A stretch of 40,043 nt of DNA from Gnetum montanum (GCA_015680685.1 MNCI01004089.1:165021-205063), one strand, 5' to 3'; positions 22,105 to 33,974 are shown, numbered from the stretch's first letter. Numbers and translations: made by a program. The notes: generated from the letters alone by a model not told the origin.

Positions 22105-22118
22105 TGAAAAAGGGGAGA
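22105..22118 (+). promoter_or_regulatory. Polypurine tract of the copia right arm
   Basis: The purine run GAAAAAGGGGAGAA is followed by TTAATTGATTG. Runs of this kind before the 3' LTR are typical of Sirevirus-type copia elements. Confidence 0.5.
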
Positions 22119-23780
22119 ATTAATTGATTGTCTATTTCATCTCAAAGTGATATGATTATGAATGTGTTGTTTCCTCAGAAAAGTGAAAATGAATTCTCTA
22201 TCTCTGTTAAGTATTTTTGATTATGTATGAGCTATTTTCCTCAAAAAATGAGTAATTGATTATCTGTGTTATAATCTTGATTGTTATGAGCTATGTTATG
22301 ATGATTTTTACTTGCCTTTAACTAGATGTATGATTATCCTATTTAACTTGATGCTTGTTATTCAAAGCTTTCTTAGTTCTTTGATTATACTCTGTATGTT
22401 TGGAGCTAAGTTGATATCCATGATGATATTGAGCTTAATTTTCTTTTGGATGTTTCTAAGATTGATTTACAAGCTTTTCTTGTATGCTTAGCTATGTAGG
22501 TTTCTTCTTTATTCTTCCTTGTTCAAACTTACCATGAGAGTTCATTCAATCTCAAAAAGTGGAAGATTTTTGTGTTTTAAGATTTGTTGTAGGTTTTGTC
22601 TTTTAGTGGAGCTTTTCTTTTCATGCATATTTAAGCTCTTGACTTATCTTTTGTAGGTAAAGTGTTTGTGTGCCACATCAACATGTAGAGCTAGTTTGTA
22701 GAACCATTTTTTAGTTCTACTTAGCTCATTGAAATTGTTTCTACTAGCTCAACATCATGCACACTTAAATAGTTTTAATTTATCTTTAGTTCTTGTTTTA
22801 GCTTTACAAAGATAGCTTGAATTACTTTTAGCTATATGAAGATAGATCAAATTGATTTTATTACATTAGCTTTGTTTTGTGGGGTTGAGCTTAAATAATT
22901 TAGAGCATGTATGCTTAAGGGCTTTTAATCCAGCTTAGCACATAGAACCAACTCATGGAGGCTCATTTTGGTTCTACACAGAATCATTCGATTAGATCTT
23001 CCATGTTAGCTTCTCTTTTGTGAATTTAGTGGGGTGAAACTTAAATAGTTTAGAGCTTGTATGCTTAAAGTTTTTTTAATCTAGCTTAGCTTGTAGATCC
23101 AACTCATAGAGGCTTATTTTGGCTTTACAAAGAACCTCTAGATATCTCTACCATGTCATCTCAATGGAAAAGTGCTAAATAGAACTAGCTTAAAGAGTGA
23201 AGTTTTTTTCTACAGAGGGCTCAATCAAATAACACTACCATGTCAACAAAGAGCTAAATATACTAGCTTGTAAAGCTATTTTTCATTCTACAAAAGGCTT
23301 AATCAAGTGGCTCTTCCACATTAGCAAAGTACTAAATAGAACTAGATTATGGAGCCATTTTTTGACTCTATGAATGGCATGATTGATTACCTCTACCATG
23401 TCAATGTTTGTTTTACACATTTACACTTGGATGAAAAAGCTGGATTTAAATATTTGTTCCTTTACAGAAAAAATTCTAAACCAATTAAGTACCCTACCAC
23501 ATCAGCTCGTAGAACCAAATTTTGGAATTATTTTTTGGCTCTACAAAGATCATCTAGATAACTCTACCACATCAACACCATAAAAATGTGTAGGATATAA
23601 TGAGCTCATAGAGCCATTTTTCTATTCGACAATGGCTCACTCAAATTCCTCTACCATGTCAGCTTATAAAAAGTAGCAAATAGAATCAACTTGTAGAACA
23701 AATATTTAGAACCTATTTTTGGTTCTACAAGGCTCTTCCAAATAGCTTTGCCAAGTTAGCAACTTATATCGTGTACACAA
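22119..23780 (+). mobile_element. LTR-D1 (copia 3' LTR, repeat-rich)
   Basis: The part 22600-23560 aligns with 32400-33290 and 38530-39410. It is built of hairpin-like modules (such as TAGAACCAA ... TTGGTTCTA) and ~80-bp tandem units whose CTCTACC-type core begins at 23233, 23311 and 23391. Beyond 23560 extra modules occur that LTR-D2 and LTR-D3 lack, and the R-U5 end of those copies is not seen. The exact ends are uncertain. Confidence 0.55.
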
Positions 23781-24900
23781 AGAAGCTTATTTTTGAAGGA
23801 AAAAATTCGTGAGAATCAAAAGGTTTCAATTTTCTTGAAAGTGGTCATTGCCATGTTAGCCCAAGCGGAAGGAAAGCCAAAACCTATTTAGAGCCAATTT
23901 TTGAATCTGGATAAGCAACATAAAAAAAGACCCTGATACATTTGTAAAAAATTAAAAAGACATTCTAAGATTATAGTAAAAGGGGCTATTATAGGAAAAG
24001 GCTAAGGTCGATACTACTATGAAAGTGAGCTAAACCCCATTAATGAAAACAAGGGTTGCTGGTTAAAGATAAAATAACTATTATCTTATGGAATCTTAAT
24101 CATCAAAAAATATAAAGCCCAAAGATGAACCAATGTAAGGGGACCAATAATATAGATCTCATGAAAGGAAATGTGATCTTGATATGCTTAGGCTATAATG
24201 CAAAGTATTTATCTCTTTTTCCTTTGTAAACAAATTTCAAAGAAAGGCTTCTTCAAACTTAATGAATTTCTTAGTAACTAAAAGGACATATGCAAGGCAC
24301 ACTATTTCTTTGAATAAATCTACTAATATTTTTATGTAATCTAAAAGATCATTATTGAATTTTTATCATAAACTACTATCATGGGCTATGGGCTCTTTTG
24401 GGAATGACATGATCATCACATATCTAATAGGGGTCAAGAGTCTTTTAGTTTTAATTAGTTGTAGATCAATTAGATTTTTCAAGACTAGAGAAGGAGACTA
24501 GCATTATGTATGTTCATCAATAACATGAACTAAGGTAGAACCAAGTTCATTATAGTTGATTTATTAATTTTTCATATGTCAAAGGTTCAAACCATTCTTC
24601 TAGTACCAAAATATAAAGGAAGAAATTCCACTTATAACATATGCAAAGAAATGTCTTTGTCCTTTGCTCTTATGAATCTTGTTATTCATGTGATATGTTC
24701 AACTTTATTTGGATTTAAAGTCATTTAATAGACAAGAGATTTGATGATCTCATGTCACATTGATAAGGTGATCATGTTCTCATCAATATTTCCCTCATTG
24801 AATTAGCAGTTGCATAGATGATTTTGTAGATCTATTAGCGATGTGGTTGTCTCCTAAACTAAATTGAAGTCTACATGTCTTTTGATTGAACAAGACTGTA
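23780..24900. other. AT-rich sequence, no gene seen
   Basis: No open frame of note, no recognised domain and no RNA gene on either strand. Weak matches to the 43-bp unit of the following minisatellite appear from about 24750 (CACATTGATAAGG at 24756). Confidence 0.5.
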
Positions 24901-25680
24901 ATGTTAGCGAAATTATGAGGGAGATGTAAAAAATATAGTTGCCATATCAATAAGGATTAATAAGCAATAATATGATCATAACTATTATGTTAGTGGAGTT
25001 AAGTGAGGATGAAACAATTACAATTAATACATCAATAAGAATAAATGAGTGCCAAGAAGATTGTGACGAGCATGTTAGCTAGATCTAGAGAATGATAAAA
25101 TAATCATGAATACCACATCAATAAATTTAAAATAGTATTTGAAAGATTACAATAGCTACATTGACAAGTTGAAGAGAGATGAAATGGTCATGACTATCAT
25201 GTTGATAAAATGAAGAAGCAATTATATTATTATGATTACTACATCAACAAAGTTATGTAAATGATGGTACAACTTCCACTTCCATGTTGATAAGGTTACC
25301 TAAATGATTGGACAACCATAATTGTAATGTCAACAATGCTAGATAGTCGATCAAATAACTAAAACCACCATATTGATAAAGCTAGATAATCAATTAAATG
25401 ATCACAATGGCCACATTGATAGGATTATGTAAGTGGAAAGATGATCACCATTCTCATGTCAATAAATAAAACTACTACTAATTCAAGATTTAACCATTCT
25501 CCTCATAGAGTTGAATGGAAAATTAAGTTGGTATCATTTCCATGTCGATGAACTTAGCCATTGCTTATATAAGATCTAATTGTGACATTGATGTTGGAAA
25601 ATAGATAGTGATTAGCTTTCATCACTATATCAACAAGATCAAATCACAACCTTTTTTTAATATTTGACATCATATTAATA
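24901..25680. repeat. Degenerate 43-bp minisatellite, about 18 units
   Basis: A core like CATGTTGATAAGGTTA or CACATCAATAAG recurs at 24901, 24943, 24986, 25029, 25071, 25114, 25157, 25199, 25241, 25283, 25326, 25369, 25412 and 25455. It is present again near 25541, 25584 and 25627. Spacing is 42 or 43 bases throughout although the units have diverged strongly. The spacing is not a multiple of three across units, so it is not a coding repeat. Confidence 0.8.
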
Positions 25681-26716
25681 CATATTTTCCAAATGTCACT
25701 TGAGCACATAGATGAATAAGTTTAACATTCAATAAAATAAGAACCACTAAGTTTATAAATTTAGATAATTGATGATAACATTTCAATGTCCACAACAGCA
25801 ATATGACACTAAATAACAATGTTATTCATTCATCAACCTAGCTCTTATATTTCTTGTATGCTTTTACTCAAGAATTTGATTCAAAGGTACTTGCCACTTG
25901 TTTCTTTTTGAGTTGTGTTTCCTTGTGTCTCCAATTCATGTTTCTTCTATTTGATGTCCTTTCCTCCTTCTTTCGACTAAGATTTTGTTTAGACTAAAGG
26001 ATTTGTAAAAGGTTATGTCTAGTCATTGGCCATGATTTGTCATGCATGTTAAATGTAGTTTCTATTTTCTAGGATGTTTCCATGTTATTAAGCCTTTCTA
26101 TTTGAGTTATAATAAGATAAATGGATTGTATATGATTAAAGAGATACATGTCAAAAGGAAAAGTAGAATTAAAAGAAACAAATACGAATGATTAACTTAT
26201 ACAATTGTTATATAGATAGATATACTAAATGATCATGATCATATCTTTAATCTTATAAAATTATTAATGGTTTGAAGTTTTGATCATTACATGTAGTACT
26301 TGGAGGCATCATAAAAATATACATTGAAGACTATTACATCAAGTAGACAACATATCATAGTAAATTATCATGAAATCCTTTTTCCATATTAATGATTAAC
26401 CCACCATCATAGATGGAATAAATCTATTAGGATTATAATTAATATATCATTGAGAAGTCATATGCCTCTTAGATTTCTCCTATATATTTCTTTTATTATT
26501 TCTAAGAATGTTATATGAATAGAAATAAATTATACTATATAATGAAATGATATAGCATAACCATCCCTTATTTGTTATTTATTCAACATTATGAAAGATA
26601 TATTATTATGAAACTTAAATTAAAATTTTATTTACTTCCACTAAGATACTCTTGATTTGTTAAACCAATTTCATAATTTCTTTTATAGAGCTCTCTTTTT
26701 ATATATAAAAAAAGAA
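25681..26716. other. AT-rich sequence, no gene seen
   Basis: No credible coding frame or recognised element on either strand. It is probably old decayed repeat. Confidence 0.5.
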
Positions 26717-28660
26717 ACATAACTCAAAGTAGCCCACTATAATTGAACCTATGACCTAGAATTTTTAGGATAGGATTCTTACCACTAAGCTAACACCTTA
26801 TTGAATATAACACATAGGGAATTAACTTCTTCATGTCATGATGATCTAATTAATTTATTTCAAACAATTGGCTTGTTTTAAAGAAGTATAGTTTATTATG
26901 ATCTTTCAATGGTTGAAGTCCACCATTGAAATATAATTTATGGTATCTAAAAATAATTTATTACAATCACCATAATAGCAAGATGTTAATTAGTGATAAA
27001 AACCCTTGGCATGGAATTCCTGGGGCATAGGTTTAATACCACTAGGCAATAGTAGGTTATGAATTTAAAAAATAAATATTGTAAAAGGAATTTTGAAACT
27101 ACGTCTAATAGATAGAAGATAGTCTTAGTAGATATAAGTAAAAAAATTATTTTGAGTTTCATATAACAAAATGATGGTCAACACAGTGACTTTCAAATTT
27201 AATTTATATTGTGTTTAAGAGAAATCATTAAGAATTTGGATTATTTGCAACATCAACATGAGGTAGATCATTTGTAATAGCCTTGGCATGAAAACTTCAG
27301 GTCATAGACTCAATTATAATATCCTACCAAGCCAAGACTCTTACCACTAAGCTAACATCTCATTGTATATACTAAAATTTAATATATACCTTTAGAATTC
27401 ACTTCTCAAATGCATTTACATAATACCATAAGGAACTAATATAACAATGTCTTAAACTAAGAAATCATATAAATGAGTTATCTATAAAAATTGTTTAAGT
27501 CTCTGACCAATATTTCAAAATATTAAATATAATTTATTTAACACAAACAATACCAAATCAAGTCGCACATCATGGCAAGTTGCAAACCATCCTATTTAGT
27601 CTTTATTCAGTGGGCTTACGGTAACCCTCCTCAATATCTTTATTTTTACTTCCTCCTAAACATAACTCAATGTAGCCTACTATAATTGAACATGTGACCT
27701 GAAATTTCTAGTATAAGACTGTCATCACTAAGCCAACACCTTATTGTAATAATATAAGAATAATATTTTCTTAATTTTAAAATGATATTTTTATCTAATG
27801 AAACTAACACATAAGGTAATTAACTTCTTTATGTCATCATGATGAAATTAATTTCTTTTAAACAATTGGTTTGTTTTAGATAAGTAGAGTTTATTATGAT
27901 ACTTCAATAGGTAAAGTCTACCATTGAAAGATAATTTTTTTGAGAGGTCAACTAGCAATCAGAGATTAGTAACCCTAAATAATATTTTAACCATAATGCT
28001 CAAATGAGGCTATGGCTAAGTAATTTTATGTTCATAACACTCTAGGTAGAGCCTCTAAGTATGCTAAATAATATTCTATCCATAATACCAACATATTTGC
28101 CACAAGTGAATTTGCGACTTCTATGTTTATGTCTTCATATGATAATGCACTAAGGACTTCAATTTAGAAGGGCAATGGCAGCATGCTTAGAAAAGAATAA
28201 TCCATAAGAATTCAGAAATATTGTATACAAAATTTATTATCAAACATAGAGTTAGTTATCCTTCTCATTACCCAATCACAATGATTTGTCTAAAATTGTT
28301 ATGATATACATTGAATTTAGTAAAATAGTGACTTAGATAAATTTCAATATAATAAATGAACTAAAATTTAACTCATACTTTAAATAATGTGGTTACAAAT
28401 TACCAATGCATTTACATAGTAACTAACATAGCAATGTCTTAAACTAAGAAATCATACAAGTGAGTTATCTATGAAAAGTGATTACATCTCTGTACAATAT
28501 TTCAAAATATTAAATAAAATTTATTTAACACAAATAATACCAAATCAGGTAATGGAAACCTGTTCACATCATGGCAAGTTGCAAACCAGACCATTCAGTT
28601 TTTATTCAATGGGCTTACGGCAGCCCTCCTCGATGTCTTTATTTATACTTCCTCCTATAG
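26717..28660. repeat. Tandem duplication of a ~0.95-1.0 kb segment
   Basis: Copy 1 is 26717-27658 and copy 2 is 27659-28660. Both begin ACATAACTCAA and end TACTTCCTCCTA. Matching blocks include 26832-26941 with 27826-27930, and 27451-27657 with 28437-28659. The copies have diverged and carry indels. Neither contains a gene. The second copy ends just downstream of the lectin gene's 3' end. Confidence 0.75.
26730..26802 (-). repeat. tRNA-derived SINE-like head
   Basis: The minus strand has an A-box-like TTAGCTTAGTGGT (26793-26781) and, about 30 bases on, a B-box-like AGGTTCAA (26750-26743), the internal RNA polymerase III promoter layout of tRNA-derived SINEs. It cannot fold as a working tRNA. 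Related heads are at 27310-27365 (A box only on this strand) and 27681-27745, the latter inside duplication copy 2. Confidence 0.4.
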
Positions 28661-28687
28661 ATTGAGGAAAGAAAGAAAGAGACAGAC

Positions 28688-28812
28688 ATTAGACAAACTC
28701 AAAATGACATACACCCACCCAACCGGAGAAACCCTTTCTACTAATATTATTAGACAAACTCAAAATGACATACACCCACCCAACCGGAGAAACCCTTTCT
28801 ACTAATATTATT
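28688..28812. repeat. Perfect 61-bp tandem duplication
   Basis: Copies 28689-28749 and 28750-28810 are identical, with matching bases continuing one to two positions beyond. No N separates them. They lie about 85 bases or more past the lectin stop codon on the 3' side, so they may fall in or just after its transcript. Confidence 0.9.
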
Positions 28813-28886
28813 GGGCAAAGCTAAGCAGTGCCACACAAAGCTTGCCCAAGGAAACTGCCGTAGGCATACGTTACCAAGCATAGCAT

Positions 28887-28892
28887 TTTATT
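28887..28892 (-). terminator. Polyadenylation signal of the lectin gene
   Basis: AATAAA on the minus strand starts 3 bases after the TAA stop codon (28898-28896). Its closeness to the stop implies either a very short 3' UTR or use of another signal further on. Confidence 0.45.
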
Positions 28893-28895
28893 TCT

Positions 28896-30774
28896 TTATT
28901 CGGGGAAATGAAGAAGATTGGCAAGGATTTTTGCAGGTACGAATTCATTCCAACCAGCATCAGCCTGTTCGCTAGGGACGGGTTCATTGGTGGCCAGGTG
29001 AACACCAATGTTATCCAAAAGCCAACCAGAGCGTCCACAGAAGCCCAGGATCTTGCACCCACTCACTGGGGATGAGAAAGGCGATGTTTCTTTATCAGCA
29101 AAAATGTTGCCATAAGGCCCGTACTCCTTCAAGTTGGTGTGAAACTTCAAGCTTTTCACCTCGAGGATTTTATTAGTATGAAGGCCATAAGTGCCACTTA
29201 CACACATAAGGTACTCGTTGGGGTAATTCAGCGTAATCTGTTCAATTCATTCATCCATACCAGAAAACAACAAATGCTCATGCGCCTCATCATTCACGCA
29301 TCATTATACGTAAATGGGATTTAATTAGCGATTGAATTATCTGATTAACAAAAGCAAGAAAAGTTTAGTAACCTACCACAGCATTTTGTGAGCCATCCTT
29401 ATATCCATGTTTCTCCCCCTGCACTCTGTCGCCTTCCTTGTTATTCCCAACATACTGAACCTGGATTGTGTGGATAACTTGGTCGTCATAACTTATTTGG
29501 ATTTCCGTGATGGCCTTGTAAGTACCATCATCCCATGGATTTCCTGATTTCAGCCCACCCCATGACACAGATTGCAGAGGTTTCCAGTCATCACCCTGAG
29601 TGCGTAGCATTTTTGTTTAATTTGCCATGATTCATGTAATCAAATTAGGCCAAACAAATTGCTTTTTTGTAAAAAAATCCAACACCAGTTATATATATAA
29701 AAAAACAATCACTATATATTTATTCTTAACCCAGATAAACGTATACATTCAAGGAAATAGGAAATGTAACAGACCTTTAAAACTTGCTGAACATCTCTTG
29801 CTGAAGAAGTTAAGGAGGATATCATGGACGAGGCTTTCACAGAATCACAGATTTGCATAGTTAAAGTAACATGAACTCCTATGGAATCTACCAAACGCTC
29901 GCAAAAACCATAAAACCCGGTAATTTTGCACCCAATGGGATGGCATGCAAAGCTTTGCCCCATCTCAGCTCCGAAGGGACCATGTTGCTTTTTGTTCGTG
30001 TAAAAAGTGAGGGACGTAATTTTTGCGGATCTGTCATTAAGGATATGTCCATACCACCCGCTAATACCCACCAAGATTTCATCACTGTCGAAGCTGACCT
30101 GTGCAACAAAGTTAACTAGGAATATCAATGTCAAAAAATGAGGGGGGCAGCATCAGCATATATCTATAAGAAAAGAAAGTTGAATCCTTTATACGAGATA
30201 CAGTGACAGAGTGATTTACCAATAATTATCTTAATGATGAATTGGATTTCTGTGGCCAGTTTACCATTTAAAATAAAAAGAAAACAAGATCCCCAGAGAT
30301 CGTGTCTCCAAATATCTGTTTCTTTCTAGTGATGGAATGCTTAAGAAGAAAACATACATTATGTACAGAACTTACCTGGATCTTGTTGGGGCCTGGAGAA
30401 TCGCCACGGGTTGGAGAGATGGTGGTAGAACCTTCCTTTTCTTGGTAGACAAAGGCTATTGTGTTGATGGTTTCGCTGGTAGTCAGTGTAATCTCTGCAA
30501 CTCGGTAATGGCTTCCTTCATCATCGAAAGCTGCACCTCCATCTCCTCCCCATAGTCCTAGTGGGTACGGTATCACCCCAAGCAACTGCACATACAACAA
30601 CAATAATAATCATAATGTTCAGGTCAACATTTAAACAAAAATATAACTGCATGCATGAATTAATTTCAGCAAGCAAAGCACAAGATAATTGAAATTAAGG
30701 GTGCACTGTATAATTAGTGAATTACATACCACGTCGTTGCTGCTGCTCTGGGCGCGGATGGGTTTTGGTGCCAT
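28896..30774 (-). CDS. Jacalin-related lectin with two domains, five exons
   Basis: Predicted 379-residue mannose/glucose-type carbohydrate-binding protein. It has no signal peptide, so it is likely nucleocytoplasmic as in other plant mannose-specific jacalin-type lectins. Exons: 30774-30730, 30585-30376, 30098-29775, 29595-29377, 29237-28896. All four introns are GT-AG and phase 0. Domain 1 (residues ~20-165) has WGGDGGAAFDD (27-37) and GFYGFCERLVDSIGV (146-160). Domain 2 (~200-350) has WGG (205-207), NPWDDG (212-217) and GFCGRSGWLLDNIGV (331-345). Domain 2 keeps the GxxxD sugar-binding motif (G337-D341). Domain 1 has Glu152 in place of the Gly, with Asp156 kept. A ~30-residue linker joins the domains, and a 32-residue tail follows the second. 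Start context is AAGAATGGC, and no ATG occurs between the TATA box and the start. No stop or frameshift is seen, so the gene is probably functional. Two-domain lectins of this kind are known from cycads and some angiosperms. Confidence 0.9.
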
Positions 30775-30912
30775 TCTTGCAGTTTACTTGAAAAATCCTG
30801 AAACTTTGTAACAGTAAAACAGACACTCACTCTGATGGATCAGACTCAGCACTGGTAGCTCTTGGTCAGTTGGATCGGATATGGATGCAGGCTGTGGCCT
30901 CCCAAGTACTAG

Positions 30913-30921
30913 TATTTATAG
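30913..30921 (-). promoter_or_regulatory. TATA box of the lectin gene
   Basis: CTATAAATA on the minus strand lies about 140 bases upstream of the ATG. Transcription would start near 30885-30890, giving a leader of roughly 110-115 bases without upstream ATGs. Confidence 0.6.
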
Positions 30922-31187
30922 CGATAGTCCACCCGACCGATGCTTATATCGGACCTTATAAGCAACGCATACGTACCAAACTTCCTTTCTTAATGCTTCT
31001 TCCGTGCCACCCAAGATAAACGATAAGCTTGCCGACAAGGCTAAGATTTGAATTTAAATGGTTTCCACGGTGGTCCACGAAAAAGGTTCACTGATGTTCA
31101 GAGTTTAAACAAATGCCTTTACAGCTCAAAAACACGATATGGTAGACATTACCCCCAAGGTGATTTCTTTTTTTCTTATTTTTGTAA

Positions 31188-31292
31188 GTAACGTCTACCT
31201 TGCGTCATGTGCAACTAAATTTTTGAGTCGTTTTTTTTTTCCCAAATAAATAATCATAGGAGTTTGTAGCATAAAAGCAAGGTAGACGTAAC
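31188..31292. repeat. Small foldback element in the lectin upstream region
   Basis: The ends 31188-31203 and 31277-31292 are inverted repeats of 16 bases with one mismatch (GTAACGTCTACCTTGC). The 105-bp size and terminal inverted repeats resemble a small MITE, but no clear target duplication is seen beyond TAA-like bases. A related GGTAGACATTACC lies at 31141-31153. Confidence 0.5.
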
Positions 31293-31499
31293 CTAATAAA
31301 CACGAGTCTTACACGATGAAGTTATTTCATTGCTACTACATTTAAAGGTAAAGGCCTTTACAACATCCTTAATAAAAGGTGAATGTTTTGACCACCTACA
31401 CTTTAAGTGCAGCTATTGAGTAATTGATAGAATAAACATTTTAATAGTCTTTCCAATAGCATAAACACCACTATTATTTTGGTAATAAGCAAAATCGTA

Positions 31500-32060
31500 A
31501 ATTCACATTAGGCAATCCTCCTTACATGGGTAAAAGAAGCAAGTAAGATGAGACTATAGGATGTGGTTGTTAACATTGGGTAGGTGGAAAAATGGATGGT
31601 ATTACTAGGTAACATTGAGGTGGTATTTGAGGTAATTAGAATGTACCTAATGGAAGAGCATTTGATATTATTGTATCGATAGAGGAATATTTGAGGTGTT
31701 GCATCCTCAAGAATTTGACATTTGTTACTGATGGTTCTACTGCAAAGGCTTTGAGTATGCACCACTAGGATAATATGGCTTGGTAGGATAAATCATCCTC
31801 TTCATTTGGCTCCTAACGAATCTCTTGGATGAAGAAAAATCTTTGGCCTTTCCCTTATTTTGTTGTTTAATTGTTTTCTTCTTGATGATACAATGACCTT
31901 TTACTTCTACAACCTTGCTCTTCATATTTTTGAAGTGGATTTTTAATGTCTCATTTAAAGCATTCCAAACCTACTCTACTTTGTAGGCTACATCAATCAA
32001 GGACTTCTTAATTCTCACTTAATCTTGTATTATTGTTGCAACATTGCCACAAGTGGGGCC
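31500..32060 (-). pseudogene. Gypsy gag-like relic
   Basis: The minus strand carries a Lys-rich frame (31925-31737: KSKVVEVKGHC, later KRMIYPTKPYYPSGAY). It is preceded at about 32000-31930 by VWNALNETLKIHF, which resembles the Met-Trp-Asp/Glu segment of element E and C gag (near 7735 and 18145). A Ser/Thr/Tyr-rich stretch follows to 31500, as in the gag-protease linker of element E. The similarity is weak and the fragment isolated, so this is tentative. Confidence 0.35.
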
Positions 32061-32299
32061 TCATTTTGTGCTTTCACTCCAATGCTAAAACCACATAAAT
32101 TACATGGATAATGAACCATCATCAAAGTGAAATTAAATAATTTTTTTAAAAAAAAATATTTATTGTAATAGTTTATTTCTACTAGTTCACATTCACAACC
32201 ACTTGGCATAACTCCTACATTTCTTCCTATCAAAGTTGTAAAATGAATGAGTGAACAAGTCTATCATAGATGAAGAAATAGGGAGAAACTAAAACACGT

Positions 32300-33904
32300 T
32301 AGCGATAAATCTGTTTCAGTATTCTATGGTGCCTATGCATTCTTTGGTTAGAATCATTTGCAAGATAGGCATTGTGTGTTTTTAGCTTGATTACAGGTTT
32401 TTCCTTTCAAGGGATTTTTTCTTTTTGCATAGATTTGAGCTCTTGACTTATCTTTCGTAAGGAAAGTATTTGTGTGCCACATTAGCATGTAGCTAGTTCA
32501 TAGAACCATTTTTTTTATTGTTCTACTTAGCTTGTTCAAATTGATTCTACCACTTCAACATCATGCATGCTTAAACAATTTTAATCCAACTATGCTTCTC
32601 TTTTTTTAGCTTCACAAAGATAGCTTGAATTATTTGTATCTTTACGGATATAGCTCAAATTGATTTTATTACGTTAGCTTTATTTTGTGGGCTGAGCTTA
32701 AATACTTTAGAGCACATGTGCTTAAGGTTTTTTTTAATCTAACTTGGCACTTAGAACCAACTCATAGAGGCTCGTTTTGGTTTGACAAAGAATCATATTA
32801 TTAGCTCTTCCATGTCAACTTCTCTTTTGTAAACTTAATGGGGTTAAGCTTAAATAGTTTAGAGATCATGCACTTAAAGTTTTTTAAATCCATCTTAGCT
32901 TGTAGAGCCAAACTTGTAGAGGCTTATTTTAACTCTACAATGAATCACCTACTAAATAAGCCTAGCCTGAAGAGCAAAGTATTTTTCTATGAAGGGCTCA
33001 ATTGAATAGCTCTACCACATTAGTAAAGTGCTAAATAGAACTAGCTTGGAGAGCCATTTTTTCACTCTATGAATTGCTCGATCGAATAGCTCTACCATGT
33101 TAATAAAGCGCTAAATAAAACTAGCTTTTAGAGCCATTTTTCACTATATGAAGGGCATGATCGATTAACTCTACCACGTTAGGATTTCCTTTACTCATGC
33201 AAGCTTGGATGAAAAAGCTTGATTTAAATTTTTTTCCCTTTATGGAAAAGCTTCTAAATCAATTAAGTGCCCTGCCACATCAACTATAGTGTATTACTTT
33301 CCATGCTTCTCCAACATAATTGCAATGGCTAAATGAATGGCTATGAAAACGACTAAAAAGGATGAAGGCTATAAAGTTAAGCTATTGGTATTGGCTTGGT
33401 AAATTCTGGTTTTCTAGCCTTGGGACTTGAACTAGAGTTTCTTCCTCTTCTCTTTTTATTTCTTCCCTAAAAGCTCTATTTTCTTTTTCTCAGAAAACTT
33501 GAAAACTCTTGAGTCTTTATGATTGAGACAAGGTAGAGTATTTCCTCTTTCTTTGTGGTGTGAAAGCAAATTTCTGTGACTTTGAGCTTGGTGGTTGTGC
33601 TTAGTCTAGATTTTTAAAAGAATCCCTGTAGATTTCTTTTGATTAATAGAAATACTTTGCCCCCTAGGATTTGAGGAGAGTTTTATGATGGATGTAGGTC
33701 AAAAAATCTAGCAATTGAATCACCTTAAAAGCTTGGTGTCTATTTACTTTTTTCTATGTATGTGATTTGTTTTCTATATTAAGGTTATTTGGGGCTTTCT
33801 ACTAGTCTTCTACCAATCTCCATTTTTAGTCATTTTTTTTGTAAGGCTCTATTCAACCCCCCTTTCCCCCTCTTAGTATCTTTCTGTACATCCAAGAAAC
33901 AACA
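32300..33904 (+). mobile_element. LTR-D2 (5' LTR of copia left arm)
   Basis: It aligns along its length with LTR-D3 (38426-39967) and in its middle with LTR-D1. It holds hairpin modules and ~80-bp tandem units with CTCTACC cores at 33010, 33090 and 33169. Its right end AACAACA at 33904 is followed at once by a tRNA-Met-type primer site. The left end is uncertain; the common part with LTR-D3 begins near 32305. Confidence 0.7.
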
Positions 33905-33906
33905 AT

Positions 33907-33918
33907 TAGTATTAGAGC
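33907..33918 (+). promoter_or_regulatory. Primer-binding site of the copia element (tRNA-Met type)
   Basis: TAGTATTAGAGC differs from the usual copia primer site TGGTATCAGAGC only by one G-to-A and one C-to-T change, two bases after the LTR. Confidence 0.75.
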
Positions 33919-33974
33919 TTGTTTAAAACCTCTGGACCTAACCATCTATGTTGTACTTTTTCATTGTCCTAGGC

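Noticed and set aside
23349-23583. Overlapping plus-strand frames in LTR-D1
   Set aside because: They fall inside repeat units of LTR-D1, and the matching units in LTR-D2 and LTR-D3 do not keep the frame.
22680-23700. CRISPR-like array of short repeats
   Set aside because: Units are about 80 bp, degenerate, without constant repeats and unique spacers, and sit in a plant LTR. There are no cas genes.
26740-26800. Functional tRNA gene
   Set aside because: The A and B box are recognisable but the stems do not pair and no anticodon arm fits. A SINE head is a better reading.
28896-29624. Two separate lectin genes (one per domain)
   Set aside because: Intron 3 has good GT and AG ends in phase 0. 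No promoter or start codon lies before domain 2, and no stop or polyadenylation site follows domain 1.
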